A DNA stretch of 64,000 bases from Paracoccus sp. (in: a-proteobacteria) (GTDB lineage Bacteria > Pseudomonadota > Alphaproteobacteria > Rhodobacterales > Rhodobacteraceae). The DNA lies in the NCBI RefSeq assembly GCF_030538695.1, contig NZ_JAUNTN010000006.1, positions 1 to 64,000 on the forward strand, given 5' to 3'. Shown here in pieces: positions 27,561-37,311 of this stretch; within the stretch, counting starts at the first letter, position 1, and each line of letters opens with the position of its first letter. Under the pieces are notes generated by a model. The model saw nothing but the letters and a program-made list of their open reading frames with translations, made no database searches and was not told where the DNA came from. Position numbers and translations under genes: made by a program.

Positions 27561-27589
27561 TTGACACAGGCCCGCCAACCCGCCATAAG
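27561..27589 (+). promoter_or_regulatory. Candidate promoter of the S10 operon
   Basis: A consensus TTGACA (27561-27566) and CATAAG (27584-27589) are 17 bases apart, 156 bases before rpsJ. The -35 lies in the loop of a 7-bp inverted repeat (27554-27560 with 27570-27576) that begins just after the upstream gene's stop. Confidence 0.55.
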
Positions 27590-27633
27590 CGCGCATCGCC
27601 GCCGATCAGCAAAGAATCGGTTGCTTTGGGCAA

Positions 27634-27667
27634 GGCCGTCCGTTATGGGGGCGGCCTGCACTTTTTT
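27634..27667 (+). terminator. Terminator/attenuator hairpin in the rpsJ leader
   Basis: GGCCGTCC (27634-27641) pairs with GGGCGGCC (27649-27656) with one G-U, and a six-T run follows at 27662-27667. It lies downstream of the candidate promoter, so it would act as an attenuator if transcription starts at about 27596, or as terminator of the preceding gene. Confidence 0.6.
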
Positions 27668-27744
27668 ATATACGGTTCGACGCTGGCAGCGCGTGGTGTG
27701 TTGTCAGCCTCTCAACTGGAACTCCCCGCAAGAGGGAAGTCGCA

Positions 27745-28053
27745 ATGCAAAGCCAGAATATCCGCATCCGGCTCAAGGCGTTTGACTATCGCGTTCTGGA
27801 CGCCAGCACGCAGGAAATCGTCAACACCGCCAAGCGCACGGGTGCCACCGTTCGCGGCCCGATTCCGCTGCCGAACAAAATCGAGAAATTCACGGTTCTC
27901 CGTGGTCCGCACATCGACAAGAAGTCGCGTGACCAGTGGGAAATCCGCACCCACAAGCGCCTGCTGGACATCGTTGATCCGACCCCGCAGACCGTTGACG
28001 CGCTGATGAAGCTTGACCTCGCCGCTGGCGTGGATGTCGAGATCAAGGTGTAA
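27745..28053 (+). CDS. rpsJ: 30S ribosomal protein S10
   Basis: 102 residues, standard uS10 length, with [19 protein letters not shown] and the loop [19 protein letters not shown]. Binds 16S rRNA in the head of the small subunit and, with NusB, takes part in antitermination. First gene of the S10 operon here, preceded by a promoter and attenuator-like hairpin; rplC follows after 10 bases. Confidence 0.98.
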   Translation: MQSQNIRIRLKAFDYRVLDASTQEIVNTAKRTGATVRGPIPLPNKIEKFTVLRGPHIDKKSRDQWEIRTHKRLLDIVDPTPQTVDALMKLDLAAGVDVEIKV

Positions 28054-28063
28054 GGGGGCGATC

Positions 28064-28927
28064 ATGCTGAGAACTGGTATTATCGCCAAGAAACTGGGCA
28101 TGACCCGTCTGTTCATGGAAGACGGTCGTCAGGTTCCCGTGACCGTTCTGCAACTGGACGGTCTGCAAGTCGTCGCGCAGCGCACGCAGGACCGCGATGG
28201 CTACGTCGCCGTTCAGCTGGGTGCTGGCGAAGCCAAAGCCAAGCGCGTGGCGGCCCCGCTGCGTGGTCACTTTGCCAAGGCCAATGTTGCGCCCAAGCGC
28301 AAGATTGCCGAGTTCCGCGTGGCCGAGGAAAACCTGATCCCGGTGGGCGAGGAAATCACTGCTGACCACTATTTCGCGGGTCAGTTCGTGGACATCGCCG
28401 GCACCTCGATCGGTAAAGGTTTCGCGGGTGCGATGAAGCGCCACAACTTTGGTGGTCTGCGCGCCTCGCACGGCGTCTCGATCAGCCACCGTTCGCATGG
28501 TTCGACCGGCCAGTGCCAGGACCCCGGCAAGGTCTTCAAGGGCAAGAAAATGGCTGGCCATCTGGGTGCCGTCCGCGTGACGACCCAGAACCTGCAAGTG
28601 GTGAAAACCGATGCCGACCGTGGCCTGATTATGGTCAAGGGTTCGGTTCCGGGTTCCAAAGGTGGCTGGGTCACGATCAAGGATGCGGTGAAAAAGCCGA
28701 CCCCGGAAAACGTGATCTACCCCGCCGCGCTGAAATCGGCTGCTGCCGAAGCCAAGCGTCTGGCCGAGGAAGCCGCTGCGCAAGCCGCTGCCGAGGAAGA
28801 AGCCGCCCGCAAGGCTGCTGAAGAAGCCGCCGCCGCCGAGCAGGAAGCCGCGCTGAAAGAAGCCGAAGCCTCGATCGAGGCTGATAAGGCTTCCGAAGGC
28901 GAAGCCGCGCCCGAAGGAGACAAGTGA
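28064..28927 (+). CDS. rplC: 50S ribosomal protein L3 with long acidic Ala/Glu tail
   Basis: 287 residues from the ATG at 28064 ([16 protein letters not shown]). The conserved core, including [28 protein letters not shown] around the peptidyl-transferase loop, ends near residue 222. The last 65 residues are a run of Ala, Glu and Lys ([20 protein letters not shown] and similar) predicted as a single charged helix. L3 is commonly 205-240 residues, so this tail is an extension, possibly lineage-specific. Stop overlaps rplD (TGATG). Confidence 0.97.
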   Translation: MLRTGIIAKKLGMTRLFMEDGRQVPVTVLQLDGLQVVAQRTQDRDGYVAVQLGAGEAKAKRVAAPLRGHFAKANVAPKRKIAEFRVAEENLIPVGEEITADHYFAGQFVDIAGTSIGKGFAGAMKRHNFGGLRASHGVSISHRSHGSTGQCQDPGKVFKGKKMAGHLGAVRVTTQNLQVVKTDADRGLIMVKGSVPGSKGGWVTIKDAVKKPTPENVIYPAALKSAAAEAKRLAEEAAAQAAAEEEAARKAAEEAAAAEQEAALKEAEASIEADKASEGEAAPEGDK

Positions 28928-29547
28928 TGAAACTTGATGTAATCAAGCTGGACGCTGGCAAGGCCGGTTCCATTGAGCTTGCCGATGACATCTTCGGGCT
29001 GGAGCCGCGTGCGGACCTTCTGCATCGCGTGGTGCGCTGGCAGCGCGCCCGTGCGCAGCAGGGGACTCACTCGACGCTGGGCAAGTCGGATGTCAGCTAC
29101 TCGACCAAGAAGATCTATCGCCAGAAAGGCACCGGCGGCGCTCGCCACGGTTCCCGCAAGGCGCCGACCTTCCGCAAGGGTGGTGTCTATAAAGGCCCGG
29201 TCCCGCGTTCGCACGCGTTCGACCTGCCGAAAAAGGTGCGCGCTCTGGGTCTGAAACATGCCCTGTCCGCCAAGGCGAATGCCGGTGAACTGGTCGTGAT
29301 CGAGGATCTGAATCTGGCCGACGCCAAGACCGCCCTCGTTGCGAAGGCTGTCAAGGAAAACGGCTGGAAGCGCGTTCTGGTCATCGACGGTGCCGAAGTG
29401 AACGAAAACTTTGCCCGTGCCGCCCGCAACCTCGACGGCATCGACGTGCTGCCCTCGATGGGTGCCAACGTGTATGACATTCTGCGCCGTGATACTCTGG
29501 TTATCACCCGCGCCGGTGTCGAAGCTCTGGAGGCTCGCCTGAAATGA
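28927..29547 (+). CDS. rplD: 50S ribosomal protein L4
   Basis: 206 residues, with the rRNA-tunnel loop [25 protein letters not shown] segment and [17 protein letters not shown]. In E. coli L4 also represses its own operon by attenuation in the S10 leader; a hairpin with a T-run exists in this leader, but conserved binding is not shown. Overlaps rplW by 4 bases. Confidence 0.98.
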   Translation: MKLDVIKLDAGKAGSIELADDIFGLEPRADLLHRVVRWQRARAQQGTHSTLGKSDVSYSTKKIYRQKGTGGARHGSRKAPTFRKGGVYKGPVPRSHAFDLPKKVRALGLKHALSAKANAGELVVIEDLNLADAKTALVAKAVKENGWKRVLVIDGAEVNENFARAARNLDGIDVLPSMGANVYDILRRDTLVITRAGVEALEARLK

Positions 29548-29840
29548 GCGCGAAGGCTGAACATTACGACGTGATCCGCAAGCCGATCATCACCGAAAAG
29601 GCCACTCTGGTCGGTGAAAACGGGGCTTATGTGTTCGAAGTCGCCACCGATGCGAACAAACCGCAGATCAAATCCGCGGTTGAGGCGCTGTTCGGTGTGA
29701 CGGTCAAGGCGGTGAACACCACCGTGACCAAAGGCAAAACCAAGCGGTTCCGTGGGATCGCTGGTCGCCGCAGCGACGTGAAGAAAGCCTATGTGACCCT
29801 CGAAGCGGGTCAGACCATCGACGTTTCGACCGGTCTTTGA
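29544..29840 (+). CDS. rplW: 50S ribosomal protein L23
   Basis: 98 residues, typical for uL23: [17 protein letters not shown] at the start and the rRNA-binding loop [24 protein letters not shown]. It sits at the tunnel exit and docks trigger factor and SRP. A 108-base gap with a terminator-like hairpin follows before rplB. Confidence 0.98.
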   Translation: MSAKAEHYDVIRKPIITEKATLVGENGAYVFEVATDANKPQIKSAVEALFGVTVKAVNTTVTKGKTKRFRGIAGRRSDVKKAYVTLEAGQTIDVSTGL

Positions 29841-29857
29841 TACATGGGCACGAATCG

Positions 29858-29890
29858 GCGGTCCCGGTGACGGGGCCGCTGGCTTTTTTT
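29858..29890 (+). terminator. Terminator-like hairpin between rplW and rplB
   Basis: GCGGTCCC (29858-29865) pairs with GGGGCCGC (29872-29879) with one G-U, six-base loop, then TGGC and a seven-T run (29884-29890). It is inside an operon, so it should act as a partial terminator or attenuator that lowers expression of distal genes. Confidence 0.6.
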
Positions 29891-29948
29891 GACGAAACGG
29901 ACCCTTGGGCATGGTGCCCTCTGGGCCAAAGCAACGGAAGACAGAAAG

Positions 29949-30785
29949 ATGGCACTCAAGTCGTATAAACCGACGACGCCTGGCCAGCGCGGGCTGGTTC
30001 TGATCGACCGTTCGGAGCTTTGGAAAGGTCGTCCGGTCAAGTCCCTCACCGAGGGTCTGACCAAAAAGGGCGGCCGGAACAACACCGGACGGATCACCAT
30101 GCGCCGCCAGGGCGGCGGGGCGAAGCGCTTGTATCGCATCGTCGATTTCAAACGCAACAAATTCGACGTGGTGGGCAATGTCCTGCGCATCGAATATGAC
30201 CCGAACCGCACCGCGTTCATCGCGCTGGTTCAGTATCACGACGGCGAGCAGGCTTATATCCTGGCGCCGCAGCGTCTGGCGGTTGGCGACAAAGTTGTCG
30301 CTGGCGCGAAAGTGGACGTGAAGCCGGGCAACGCCATGCCGTTCAGCGGTATGCCGATCGGCACCATTGTTCACAACGTCGAGTTGAAGCCCGGCAAGGG
30401 CGGTCAGATCGCCCGTTCGGCTGGCACCTATGCCCAGTTCGTCGGTCGTGACGGTGGCTACGCTCAGATCCGCCTGTCCTCGGGCGAACTGCGTCTGGTC
30501 CGTCAGGAATGCATGGCGACCATTGGTGCCGTGTCGAACGCCGACCACTCGAACCAGAACCTCGGTAAAGCTGGTCGCAACCGCCACAAGGGCATTCGCC
30601 CGTCCGTGCGCGGTGTCGCCATGAACCCGATCGACCACCCGCATGGTGGTGGTGAGGGCCGGACCTCGGGTGGCCGTACGCCGGTGACGCCTTGGGGTAA
30701 GGATACCAAGGGTAAGAAGACCCGCAGCAATAAAGCGACCGACAAGTATATCCTGCGGTCGCGTCACGCGAAGAAGGGGCGTTAA
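29949..30785 (+). CDS. rplB: 50S ribosomal protein L2
   Basis: 278 residues from the ATG at 29949 ([16 protein letters not shown]), the start that gives family length; an in-frame start at 29889 would lie on the hairpin. Contains [19 protein letters not shown] and the catalytic-region signature [18 protein letters not shown] near the C-terminus. Essential for subunit association and the peptidyl-transferase centre. Confidence 0.98.
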   Translation: MALKSYKPTTPGQRGLVLIDRSELWKGRPVKSLTEGLTKKGGRNNTGRITMRRQGGGAKRLYRIVDFKRNKFDVVGNVLRIEYDPNRTAFIALVQYHDGEQAYILAPQRLAVGDKVVAGAKVDVKPGNAMPFSGMPIGTIVHNVELKPGKGGQIARSAGTYAQFVGRDGGYAQIRLSSGELRLVRQECMATIGAVSNADHSNQNLGKAGRNRHKGIRPSVRGVAMNPIDHPHGGGEGRTSGGRTPVTPWGKDTKGKKTRSNKATDKYILRSRHAKKGR

Positions 30786-30788
30786 TCC

Positions 30789-31067
30789 ATGGCACGTTCT
30801 GTTTGGAAAGGCCCTTTCGTTGACGCTTACGTCCTGAAAAAGGCCGAAAAAGCGCGGGAATCGGGCAAGTCGGATGTGATCAAGATCTGGTCGCGCCGCT
30901 CGACCATTCTGCCGCAATTCGTTGGCCTGACCTTTGGTGTCTATAACGGGCAAAAGCATATCCCCGTGAACGTCACCGAAGAAATGATCGGCCAGAAGTT
31001 CGGTGAATACTCGCCGACCCGGACCTATTATGGTCACGCGGCCGACAAGAAAGCAAAAAGGAAGTAA
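30789..31067 (+). CDS. rpsS: 30S ribosomal protein S19
   Basis: 92 residues, canonical uS19: [20 protein letters not shown], then [20 protein letters not shown] and [14 protein letters not shown]. Binds with S13 in the small-subunit head and contacts tRNA. Confidence 0.98.
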   Translation: MARSVWKGPFVDAYVLKKAEKARESGKSDVIKIWSRRSTILPQFVGLTFGVYNGQKHIPVNVTEEMIGQKFGEYSPTRTYYGHAADKKAKRK

Positions 31068-31072
31068 TCGTC

Positions 31073-31462
31073 ATGGGTAAGGAAAAGAATCCGCGCCGCG
31101 TGGCGGATAATGAGGCCTTTGCGAAAGCGAAAATGCTGCGCACCTCGCCTCAGAAGCTGAACCTTGTCGCCGGTCTGATCCGCGGCAAGAAGGTCGAGAA
31201 GGCTCTGGCCGACCTGACCTTCAGCAAGCGCCGCATCGCTGGCGACGTGAAAAAGGTTCTGCAATCGGCTATCGCCAACGCCGAGAACAACCACGGGCTT
31301 GATGTCGATCAGTTGATCGTTGCGGAAGCATGGGTTGGCAAGAACCTCGTTATGAAGCGCGGTCGTCCGCGTGCGCGTGGCCGGTTCGGCAAGATCATGA
31401 AGCCGTTCTCGGAAATCACCATCAAGGTCCGTCAGGTTGAAGCTGTTGAGGAGCGTGCGTAA
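31073..31462 (+). CDS. rplV: 50S ribosomal protein L22
   Basis: 129 residues. The beta-hairpin arm reads [21 protein letters not shown] and lines the exit tunnel; macrolide-resistance changes map to this loop in other species. Stop and next start overlap (TAATG) with rpsC. Confidence 0.97.
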   Translation: MGKEKNPRRVADNEAFAKAKMLRTSPQKLNLVAGLIRGKKVEKALADLTFSKRRIAGDVKKVLQSAIANAENNHGLDVDQLIVAEAWVGKNLVMKRGRPRARGRFGKIMKPFSEITIKVRQVEAVEERA

Positions 31463-32178
31463 TGGGACAGAAGGTTAACCCCATTGGGATGCGTCTTCAG
31501 GTCAACCGCACCTGGGACTCGCGCTGGTATGCCGACGACAAGGATTATGGCAACCTGCTGCTGGAAGATCTGAAAATTCGCGATTTCGTCAAGAAAGAAG
31601 CGAAGCAGGCCGGCATCAGCAAGGTCATCATCGAGCGTCCGCACAAGAAATGCCGCGTGACCATCCACGCCGCGCGTCCGGGTGTCATCATCGGCAAAAA
31701 AGGCGCTGACATCGAAGTTCTGCGCAGCAAGCTGGCGAAACTGACCGACAGCGAACTGCACCTGAACATCGTCGAAGTCCGCAAGCCGGAAGTTGACGCC
31801 GCGCTGGTCGCTGAATCCATCGCGCAGCAGCTTGAGCGTCGGGTGTCGTTCCGCCGCGCCATGAAACGCTCGGTGCAAAGTGCCATGCGTATGGGTGCGC
31901 TGGGTATTCGTGTGAACGTCGCCGGCCGTCTGGGTGGTGCCGAGATCGCGCGGACCGAATGGTATCGTGAAGGCCGTGTGCCGTTGCATACCCTTCGCGC
32001 CGACATCGACTATGCGCTGGCCGAAGCCTCGACCCCCTATGGGATCATCGGCATCAAGGTGTGGATCTTCAAGGGCGAGATCATGGAGCACGATCCGCAG
32101 GCGCATGACCGCCGCGCGACCGAGGCTCAGGACGGTCCGGCCCCGCGTGGTCCGCGCCGTGATCGTGACGCCCGGTAA
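31462..32178 (+). CDS. rpsC: 30S ribosomal protein S3
   Basis: 238 residues with the KH domain ([20 protein letters not shown]) and the C-terminal mRNA-entry domain ([21 protein letters not shown]). The tail after about residue 210 is acidic/Arg-rich as usual. Coupled to rplV by overlap. Confidence 0.98.
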   Translation: MGQKVNPIGMRLQVNRTWDSRWYADDKDYGNLLLEDLKIRDFVKKEAKQAGISKVIIERPHKKCRVTIHAARPGVIIGKKGADIEVLRSKLAKLTDSELHLNIVEVRKPEVDAALVAESIAQQLERRVSFRRAMKRSVQSAMRMGALGIRVNVAGRLGGAEIARTEWYREGRVPLHTLRADIDYALAEASTPYGIIGIKVWIFKGEIMEHDPQAHDRRATEAQDGPAPRGPRRDRDAR

Positions 32179-32190
32179 GGAGTAACGATA

Positions 32191-32604
32191 ATGCTGCAAC
32201 CGAAACGGACGAAGTTCCGCAAACAGTTCAAGGGCCGGATTCACGGCGAAGCCAAGGGCGGGTTCGAACTGAACTTTGGCCACTTTGGCCTGAAAGCCGC
32301 CGAGCCCGAGCGTGTGACCGCGCGCCAGATCGAAGCTGCGCGTCGTGCCATCACCCGTCACATGAAGCGTCAGGGCCGGGTCTGGATCCGGATTTTCCCG
32401 GACGTGCCGGTTTCCTCGAAGCCGACCGAAGTGCGTATGGGTAAAGGTAAAGGCTCGGTCGATTACTGGGCAGCCCGCGTCCATCCCGGCCGCGTGATGT
32501 TCGAAATCGACGGTGTGTCGGAAGAAATCGCGCGTGAGGCTCTGCGCCTCGGTGCGATGAAATTGCCGATCCTGTGCCGCATCGTCGAGCGCACCGACTG
32601 GTAA
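32191..32604 (+). CDS. rplP: 50S ribosomal protein L16
   Basis: 137 residues, [21 protein letters not shown] and [22 protein letters not shown], the loop that contacts A-site tRNA. It is followed by a strong terminator, so the first half of the ribosomal region ends here rather than running on to rpmC. Confidence 0.98.
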   Translation: MLQPKRTKFRKQFKGRIHGEAKGGFELNFGHFGLKAAEPERVTARQIEAARRAITRHMKRQGRVWIRIFPDVPVSSKPTEVRMGKGKGSVDYWAARVHPGRVMFEIDGVSEEIAREALRLGAMKLPILCRIVERTDW

Positions 32605-32642
32605 AGGTGGCGCGTGTAAACACGCAGCTATGAAAATAATAG

Positions 32643-32675
32643 AAGCCCCGCCGAAAGTGGCGGGGCTTTTGTTTT
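32643..32675 (+). terminator. Strong rho-independent terminator after rplP
   Basis: A 10-bp perfect stem AAGCCCCGCC (32643-32652) with GGCGGGGCTT (32659-32668), then TTGTTTT. It splits the ribosomal gene cluster between rplP and rpmC. Confidence 0.9.
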
Positions 32676-32732
32676 GTAGCTTGCGGGGCAGATCAGGCTG
32701 TATCGGCAAAGGATAGTCCGGGCCTACGATTT

Positions 32733-33578
32733 CTAGCGCAGCTTGAACCCGGTCTTTGTGGCAAAATCACGCAGCTTTTCGCGTCCGCCCATATAATCCA
32801 TGCTGGTCATGGACTCATGGACACTACTGGTCCATGTCTTCGGCTTCATCCCCTGACCCTCGCGGAATGTCTGATAGGCGGCCTCATACCCGCCAAGCGC
32901 TTCGTGATAGCTGTTATGATTATAGCCGTTATGATGCAGCACAACCGATTGCGGCAGGCGAGGGCGTTGGATGCTTTGCCGATTGGGGTCAGGCACACCA
33001 AGTGCCATGCCAAATGCGACAAAGCTGTGTGGCGGCAGATCGATGATGTGTGCGACCTCCTCTGCCGCATTGCGCATGACACCCAGAAAGACAATGCCAA
33101 GCCCGATGGATTCCGCCGCCAGGGCGGCATTCTGTGCTGCCAGTGCCGTATCGACCGCTGCCATCAAAAAAGAGTCCAGATAGTCCAGGACAAAGGGATC
33201 ACGGCCCGCGGCCTCTGTCAGACGGGCACTGCGCGACGCGTCCGCGACCCATAGAAGAAGCGCGGCAGCTTCCTCTATCACGCGAATCCGGTCGGTCGGT
33301 ACGGTGGCAGCAATCGTATCTGCCAGCTTTTGCTTTAACTCGGGGGCGGTTACGCAAACGAGGCTCCATTGTTGCAGGGCAGAAGATGTCGAGGCCGACT
33401 GCGCTGCCGCGACCAGAGTTTCCAGTGCCCCAGCGGGCAGGGGATCTGGCAGAAAGGTCCGCACTGACTTGTGTTCCAGCTGTTGCTCAACCACAGGATT
33501 CCAAAGAATCCGCTCAGGCTTTGGCTGATCGCCGTAACGCTGGTTCAATAGTCTTTGCTGATGGGCTGTTTGCGGCAT
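32733..33578 (-). CDS. Nitroreductase family flavoprotein (NfsA/Frp-like)
   Basis: 281 residues of the FMN-dependent nitroreductase fold: HKSVRTFLPDPLP at the start (the usual 'RRSIRxF' FMN contact), SASTSSALQQWSLVCV, then AAESIGLGIVFLGVMRN and HSFVAFGMALGVPDP. The C-terminal extension resembles the NADPH-dependent NfsA/Frp group, which reduce nitroaromatics, quinones or flavins. It lies in reverse orientation inside the ribosomal cluster between rplP and rpmC, with AGGAGA before its ATG. Substrate unknown. Confidence 0.87.
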   Translation of the reverse strand: MPQTAHQQRLLNQRYGDQPKPERILWNPVVEQQLEHKSVRTFLPDPLPAGALETLVAAAQSASTSSALQQWSLVCVTAPELKQKLADTIAATVPTDRIRVIEEAAALLLWVADASRSARLTEAAGRDPFVLDYLDSFLMAAVDTALAAQNAALAAESIGLGIVFLGVMRNAAEEVAHIIDLPPHSFVAFGMALGVPDPNRQSIQRPRLPQSVVLHHNGYNHNSYHEALGGYEAAYQTFREGQGMKPKTWTSSVHESMTSMDYMGGREKLRDFATKTGFKLR

Positions 33579-33692
33579 CTATGATGTCTCCTGTGTGAAG
33601 CGCCCGCCGGACAGGATAGCTGTTGTTCCGGGCGCGCCTGATCTTTGTGCTGTTCGAGATAGCAACGCAAAGAGGGTTTTCAATAAATCTCC

Positions 33693-33721
33693 TTGCTAAC
33701 ATTGCTGCCGCCCTGTATAGG
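33693..33721 (+). promoter_or_regulatory. Candidate promoter of the rpmC-rpmD (spc) operon
   Basis: TTGCTA (33693-33698) and TATAGG (33716-33721) are 17 bases apart and 83 bases before rpmC. A new promoter is needed because the rplP terminator and the inverted nitroreductase gene separate rpmC from the S10 genes. Confidence 0.55.
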
Positions 33722-33804
33722 CAAGCCTTCATCACGAAACTCCACCGGAATCAGGGTGGCCCGGATCGTCCGGGGCCTGCCGGTGATGTTGAAAGGATAG
33801 CGCA

Positions 33805-34011
33805 ATGAAAGCGCAGGAACTGAAAGATAAATCGGTCGATCAGCTGAAAGATCAGCTGGTTGCACTGAAAAAAGAGGCGTTCAACCTGCGGTTCCAGCAG
33901 GCGACGAACCAGCTCGAATCGACCGCCCGTATGCGTGCCGTGCGCCGCGACGTGGCTCGCGTCAAAACCGTTCTGAACCAAAAGGCCGCTGAAGCGGCTG
34001 CGCAAGCGTAA
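33805..34011 (+). CDS. rpmC: 50S ribosomal protein L29
   Basis: 68 residues, [28 protein letters not shown] coiled helices and a basic C-terminal [16 protein letters not shown]. First gene after the nitroreductase interruption; rpsQ follows in 12 bases. Confidence 0.97.
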   Translation: MKAQELKDKSVDQLKDQLVALKKEAFNLRFQQATNQLESTARMRAVRRDVARVKTVLNQKAAEAAAQA

Positions 34012-34023
34012 GAGGGGACCGAT

Positions 34024-34263
34024 ATGCCCAAACGCATCCTGCAAGGCACCGTCACCTCGGACAAAAACGACCAGACCATCACCGTTCTGGTCGAGCGCCG
34101 GTTCAAGCATCCGCTGCTGCAAAAGACCGTGCGGAAGTCCAAGAAATACCGCGCCCATGACGCGGAAAACCAGTTCAAGGTGGGTGACAGCGTTCGCATC
34201 GTCGAATGTGCGCCGATCTCGAAGACGAAGCGCTGGACTGTTCTGACGGAACAGTCGGCTTAA
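34024..34263 (+). CDS. rpsQ: 30S ribosomal protein S17
   Basis: 79 residues, uS17 with [21 protein letters not shown] and the loop [19 protein letters not shown]. Normal length. Confidence 0.97.
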   Translation: MPKRILQGTVTSDKNDQTITVLVERRFKHPLLQKTVRKSKKYRAHDAENQFKVGDSVRIVECAPISKTKRWTVLTEQSA

Positions 34264-34315
34264 GACTGAAATCGAAACCCTGGGGTGAAAATCCCCATAG
34301 GTCGGGAGAAACCAA

Positions 34316-34684
34316 ATGATCCAGATGCAGACCAATCTGGATGTCGCTGATAACTCCGGCGCCCGCCGGGTTCAGTGCATCAAGGTCCTGGGTGGTTCGC
34401 ACCGTCGCTATGCGTCGGTCGGCGATATCATCGTGGTGTCCGTCAAGGAAGCCATCCCGCGGGGCCGGGTGAAGAAGGGTGACGTGCGCAAAGCCGTCGT
34501 CGTTCGCACCGCCAAAGAAGTGAAACGCGAAGACGGTACCTCGATCCGCTTCGACCAGAACGCTGCCGTCATCCTGAACAACCAGGGCGAGCCGGTTGGC
34601 ACCCGTATCTTCGGGCCGGTCGTGCGCGAGCTGCGCGCGAAGAACTTCATGAAGATCATCTCGCTCGCGCCGGAGGTGCTGTAA
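34316..34684 (+). CDS. rplN: 50S ribosomal protein L14
   Basis: 122 residues, [21 protein letters not shown] and [20 protein letters not shown]. Contacts 16S rRNA in bridges B5/B8. A 52-base gap from rpsQ precedes it; its TAATG overlaps rplX. Confidence 0.98.
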   Translation: MIQMQTNLDVADNSGARRVQCIKVLGGSHRRYASVGDIIVVSVKEAIPRGRVKKGDVRKAVVVRTAKEVKREDGTSIRFDQNAAVILNNQGEPVGTRIFGPVVRELRAKNFMKIISLAPEVL

Positions 34685-34989
34685 TGGCTGCCAAGCTGAA
34701 AAAAGGCGACAAGGTCGTCGTGCTGGCCGGTAAGGACAAGGGCAAGCAGGGCGAAATCACCGCCGTTATGCCCAAGGACAACAAGGCCATCGTGGACGGC
34801 GTGAACGTCGCGATCCGTCACACCCGTCAGTCGCAGACCTCGCAGGGTGGTCGCGTGGCGAAAGCCATGCCGATCGACCTTTCGAATCTGGCGCTGCTGG
34901 ACAAGAACGGCAAAGCGACCCGTGTTGGCTTCCGCGTGGAAGGCGACAAGAAAGTGCGCTTTGCCAAGACCACGGGGGACGTGATCTGA
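34684..34989 (+). CDS. rplX: 50S ribosomal protein L24
   Basis: 101 residues with the KOW motif [20 protein letters not shown]. Assembly initiator of the large subunit. Overlaps both neighbours by 1 base each (TAATG, TGATG). Confidence 0.97.
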   Translation: MAAKLKKGDKVVVLAGKDKGKQGEITAVMPKDNKAIVDGVNVAIRHTRQSQTSQGGRVAKAMPIDLSNLALLDKNGKATRVGFRVEGDKKVRFAKTTGDVI

Positions 34990-35549
34990 TGTTGGACCAA
35001 GCAACCTACACCCCGCGCCTGAAGACGCTGTTCAAGGACAAGATCCGCGCAGCCCTGAAGGAAGAATTCGGCTATAAAAATGACATGCAGATCCCGCGTC
35101 TGGACAAGATCGTCCTAAACATGGGCGTCGGCGAGGCTGTCAAGGACACCAAAAAGGTCAAGCAGGCCTCGGAAGAACTGTCCCTGATCGCTGGTCAGAA
35201 AGCCGTCATCACCAAGGCGAAAAAGTCGATCGCAGGCTTCCGCGTCCGTGAAGAAATGCCGCTGGGAACCAAAGTGACCCTGCGCGGCGACCGGATGTAT
35301 GAATTCCTGGACCGCCTGATCAACATTGCGCTGCCCCGCGTCCGCGACTTCCGCGGCGTGAAAGGCACCTCGTTTGATGGCCGCGGCAACTACGCCATGG
35401 GTCTGAAAGAGCATATCGTTTTCCCGGAAATCAACTTCGACAAGGTCGATGAGGTTCTGGGGATGGACATCATCATCACCACCACCGCGAAAACCGATGC
35501 GGAAGCCAAGGCGCTGTTGAAGCATTTCAACATGCCCTTCAACAGCTGA
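34989..35549 (+). CDS. rplE: 50S ribosomal protein L5
   Basis: 186 residues, with [16 protein letters not shown] and the 5S rRNA/tRNA contact region [17 protein letters not shown]. Part of the central protuberance. Confidence 0.98.
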   Translation: MLDQATYTPRLKTLFKDKIRAALKEEFGYKNDMQIPRLDKIVLNMGVGEAVKDTKKVKQASEELSLIAGQKAVITKAKKSIAGFRVREEMPLGTKVTLRGDRMYEFLDRLINIALPRVRDFRGVKGTSFDGRGNYAMGLKEHIVFPEINFDKVDEVLGMDIIITTTAKTDAEAKALLKHFNMPFNS

Positions 35550-35566
35550 TCGCGGGAGGAGAGAAA

Positions 35567-35872
35567 ATGGCCAAAAAATCTATGGTTGAACGCCAGAAAA
35601 AGCGTGAGAAACTGGTTGCGAAATTCGCCCAGAAGCGCGCTGATCTGAAAGCGGTCATCGAGAATCAAGACCTGCCGATGGAAGAGCGTTTCAAGGCTTC
35701 GCTGAAGCTGGCTGAACTGCCGCGCAACTCGTCGGAAACCCGCCTGCGCAACCGCTGCCAGCTCACCGGCCGGCCGCGTGCGTATTACCGCAAACTGAAA
35801 CTGTCGCGGATCATGCTGCGCGAGCTTGGCTCGAACGGTCAGGTTCCGGGTCTGGTCAAATCCAGCTGGTAA
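35567..35872 (+). CDS. rpsN: 30S ribosomal protein S14, long non-zinc form
   Basis: 101 residues, the zinc-free long form: [17 protein letters not shown] and [20 protein letters not shown], with no CxxC pairs. Its final codons overlap nothing; rpsH starts 10 bases on. Confidence 0.97.
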   Translation: MAKKSMVERQKKREKLVAKFAQKRADLKAVIENQDLPMEERFKASLKLAELPRNSSETRLRNRCQLTGRPRAYYRKLKLSRIMLRELGSNGQVPGLVKSSW

Positions 35873-35882
35873 GGGGCGAATT

Positions 35883-36281
35883 ATGTCGATGAACGATCCT
35901 CTCGGCGATATGCTGACCCGCATCCGCAATGCGCAGATGCGTGGCAAATCGACCGTCCGCACCCCGGCCTCCAAGCTGCGCGCTTGGGTTCTGGACGTGC
36001 TGCAATCCGAAGGCTACATCCGTGGCTATGAGCCGGTGACGACCGATGCTGGTCACTCGGAACTGGAAATCAGCCTGAAATATTTTGAAGGCACTCCGGT
36101 TATCCGTGAACTGGCCCGCGTGTCCAAGCCGGGCCGCCGCGTTTACGCCGGCGCTCAGGAAATCCCGGTGGTCCGCAACGGTCTCGGCGTTTCCATTGTC
36201 TCGACCCCGAAAGGTGTCATGTCTGATGCAGCGGCTCGCAGCGCCAACGTTGGCGGCGAAGTTCTCTGCACCGTGTTCTAA
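35883..36281 (+). CDS. rpsH: 30S ribosomal protein S8
   Basis: 132 residues from the ATG at 35883 ([19 protein letters not shown]). An upstream in-frame start would overlap rpsN and is rejected. C-terminal [26 protein letters not shown] is conserved. In E. coli S8 represses the spc operon. Confidence 0.98.
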   Translation: MSMNDPLGDMLTRIRNAQMRGKSTVRTPASKLRAWVLDVLQSEGYIRGYEPVTTDAGHSELEISLKYFEGTPVIRELARVSKPGRRVYAGAQEIPVVRNGLGVSIVSTPKGVMSDAAARSANVGGEVLCTVF

Positions 36282-36292
36282 GGAGGGCAGGA

Positions 36293-36826
36293 ATGTCTCG
36301 GATTGGTAAAAAGCCGGTCGAACTGCCCAAGGGCGTGACCGCCGAGATCAAAGGTCAGACGATCGAAGTGAAAGGGCCGAAAGGCACCCGCAGCTTCACC
36401 GCGACCGATGATGTCGATCTGGTGCTGGAAGACGGCAAGGTTTCGGTCAAACCGCGTGGGCTGTCCAAGCGTGCGCGTCAGCAGTGGGGCATGACCCGCT
36501 CGATGATCGAGAACCTGGCCACCGGCGTCAGCGAGGGCTTCAAGAAAGAGCTTGAGATTCAGGGTGTTGGTTATCGTGCCAACATGCAGGGCAAGACCCT
36601 GAAACTGTCTCTGGGCTACAGCCACGAAGTCAACTTCGAAACCCCGGAAGGCGTGACCATCACCGCCCCGAAACAGACGGAGATCGTCGTTGAGGGCATC
36701 GACCAGCAGCTTGTTGGTCAGGTGGCTGCGAACATCCGTGAGTGGCGTCGTCCCGAGCCCTATAAGGGCAAAGGTATCCGCTATAAGGGTGAATTCGTCT
36801 TCCGTAAGGAAGGTAAGAAGAAGTAA
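36293..36826 (+). CDS. rplF: 50S ribosomal protein L6
   Basis: 177 residues, [19 protein letters not shown] and C-terminal [24 protein letters not shown]. Lies near the factor-binding site and stalk base. Confidence 0.98.
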   Translation: MSRIGKKPVELPKGVTAEIKGQTIEVKGPKGTRSFTATDDVDLVLEDGKVSVKPRGLSKRARQQWGMTRSMIENLATGVSEGFKKELEIQGVGYRANMQGKTLKLSLGYSHEVNFETPEGVTITAPKQTEIVVEGIDQQLVGQVAANIREWRRPEPYKGKGIRYKGEFVFRKEGKKK

Positions 36827-36837
36827 GGACGCGAGAA

Positions 36838-37197
36838 ATGGCACTGAAAAAGCAAGAGCTGTTCCAGAAGCGCCGTCTGCGCGTTCGGAACAAACTGCGT
36901 GCGACCTCGGATGGTCGCCCGCGCCTGTCGGTTCACCGGTCGTCCAAGAACATCAGCGTTCAGCTGATCGACGATGTGAAAGGCGTGACCCTGGCTGCGG
37001 CCAGCTCGCTGGAAAAAGACCTTGGTGTGGTCGGCAAGAACAACGTCGAGGCGGCTGCGAAAGTCGGTTCGGCCATTGCAGAGCGTGCGAAAGCTGCTGG
37101 CGTGGAAAACGTGGTCTTCGACCGTGGCGGTTTCCTGTTCCACGGCAAGATCAAGGCTCTGGCCGATGCTGCCCGCGAAGGCGGTCTGAAGTTCTGA
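36838..37197 (+). CDS. rplR: 50S ribosomal protein L18
   Basis: 119 residues, basic N-terminus ([19 protein letters not shown]) and [30 protein letters not shown]. Binds 5S rRNA. The 114-base gap to rpsE holds two hairpins. Confidence 0.98.
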   Translation: MALKKQELFQKRRLRVRNKLRATSDGRPRLSVHRSSKNISVQLIDDVKGVTLAAASSLEKDLGVVGKNNVEAAAKVGSAIAERAKAAGVENVVFDRGGFLFHGKIKALADAAREGGLKF

Positions 37198-37236
37198 ACC
37201 CATGCGGGCGGCATTTGTGCCGCTCCGATGATCCGG

Positions 37237-37292
37237 GGGCCTGCCACTGCGCAGGCCCACTTGGATTGACATTAACGGCGCGGCCTCGCGCC
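37237..37292 (+). promoter_or_regulatory. Two hairpins in the rplR-rpsE gap
   Basis: GGGCCTGC (37237-37244) with GCAGGCCC (37251-37258), and GGCGCG (37277-37282) with CGCGCC (37287-37292). Between them is a TTGACA (37266-37271) without a good -10. No T-run follows, so regulation or RNA stability is more likely than termination. Confidence 0.4.
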
Positions 37293-37311
37293 AATCATAA
37301 AGGAATGCCAT

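Noticed and set aside
29187..31037. A 616-codon reverse-strand frame across the S10 genes
   Set aside because: Runs antisense over rplD, rplW, rplB and rpsS, which are certain; low-complexity composition and no start signal.
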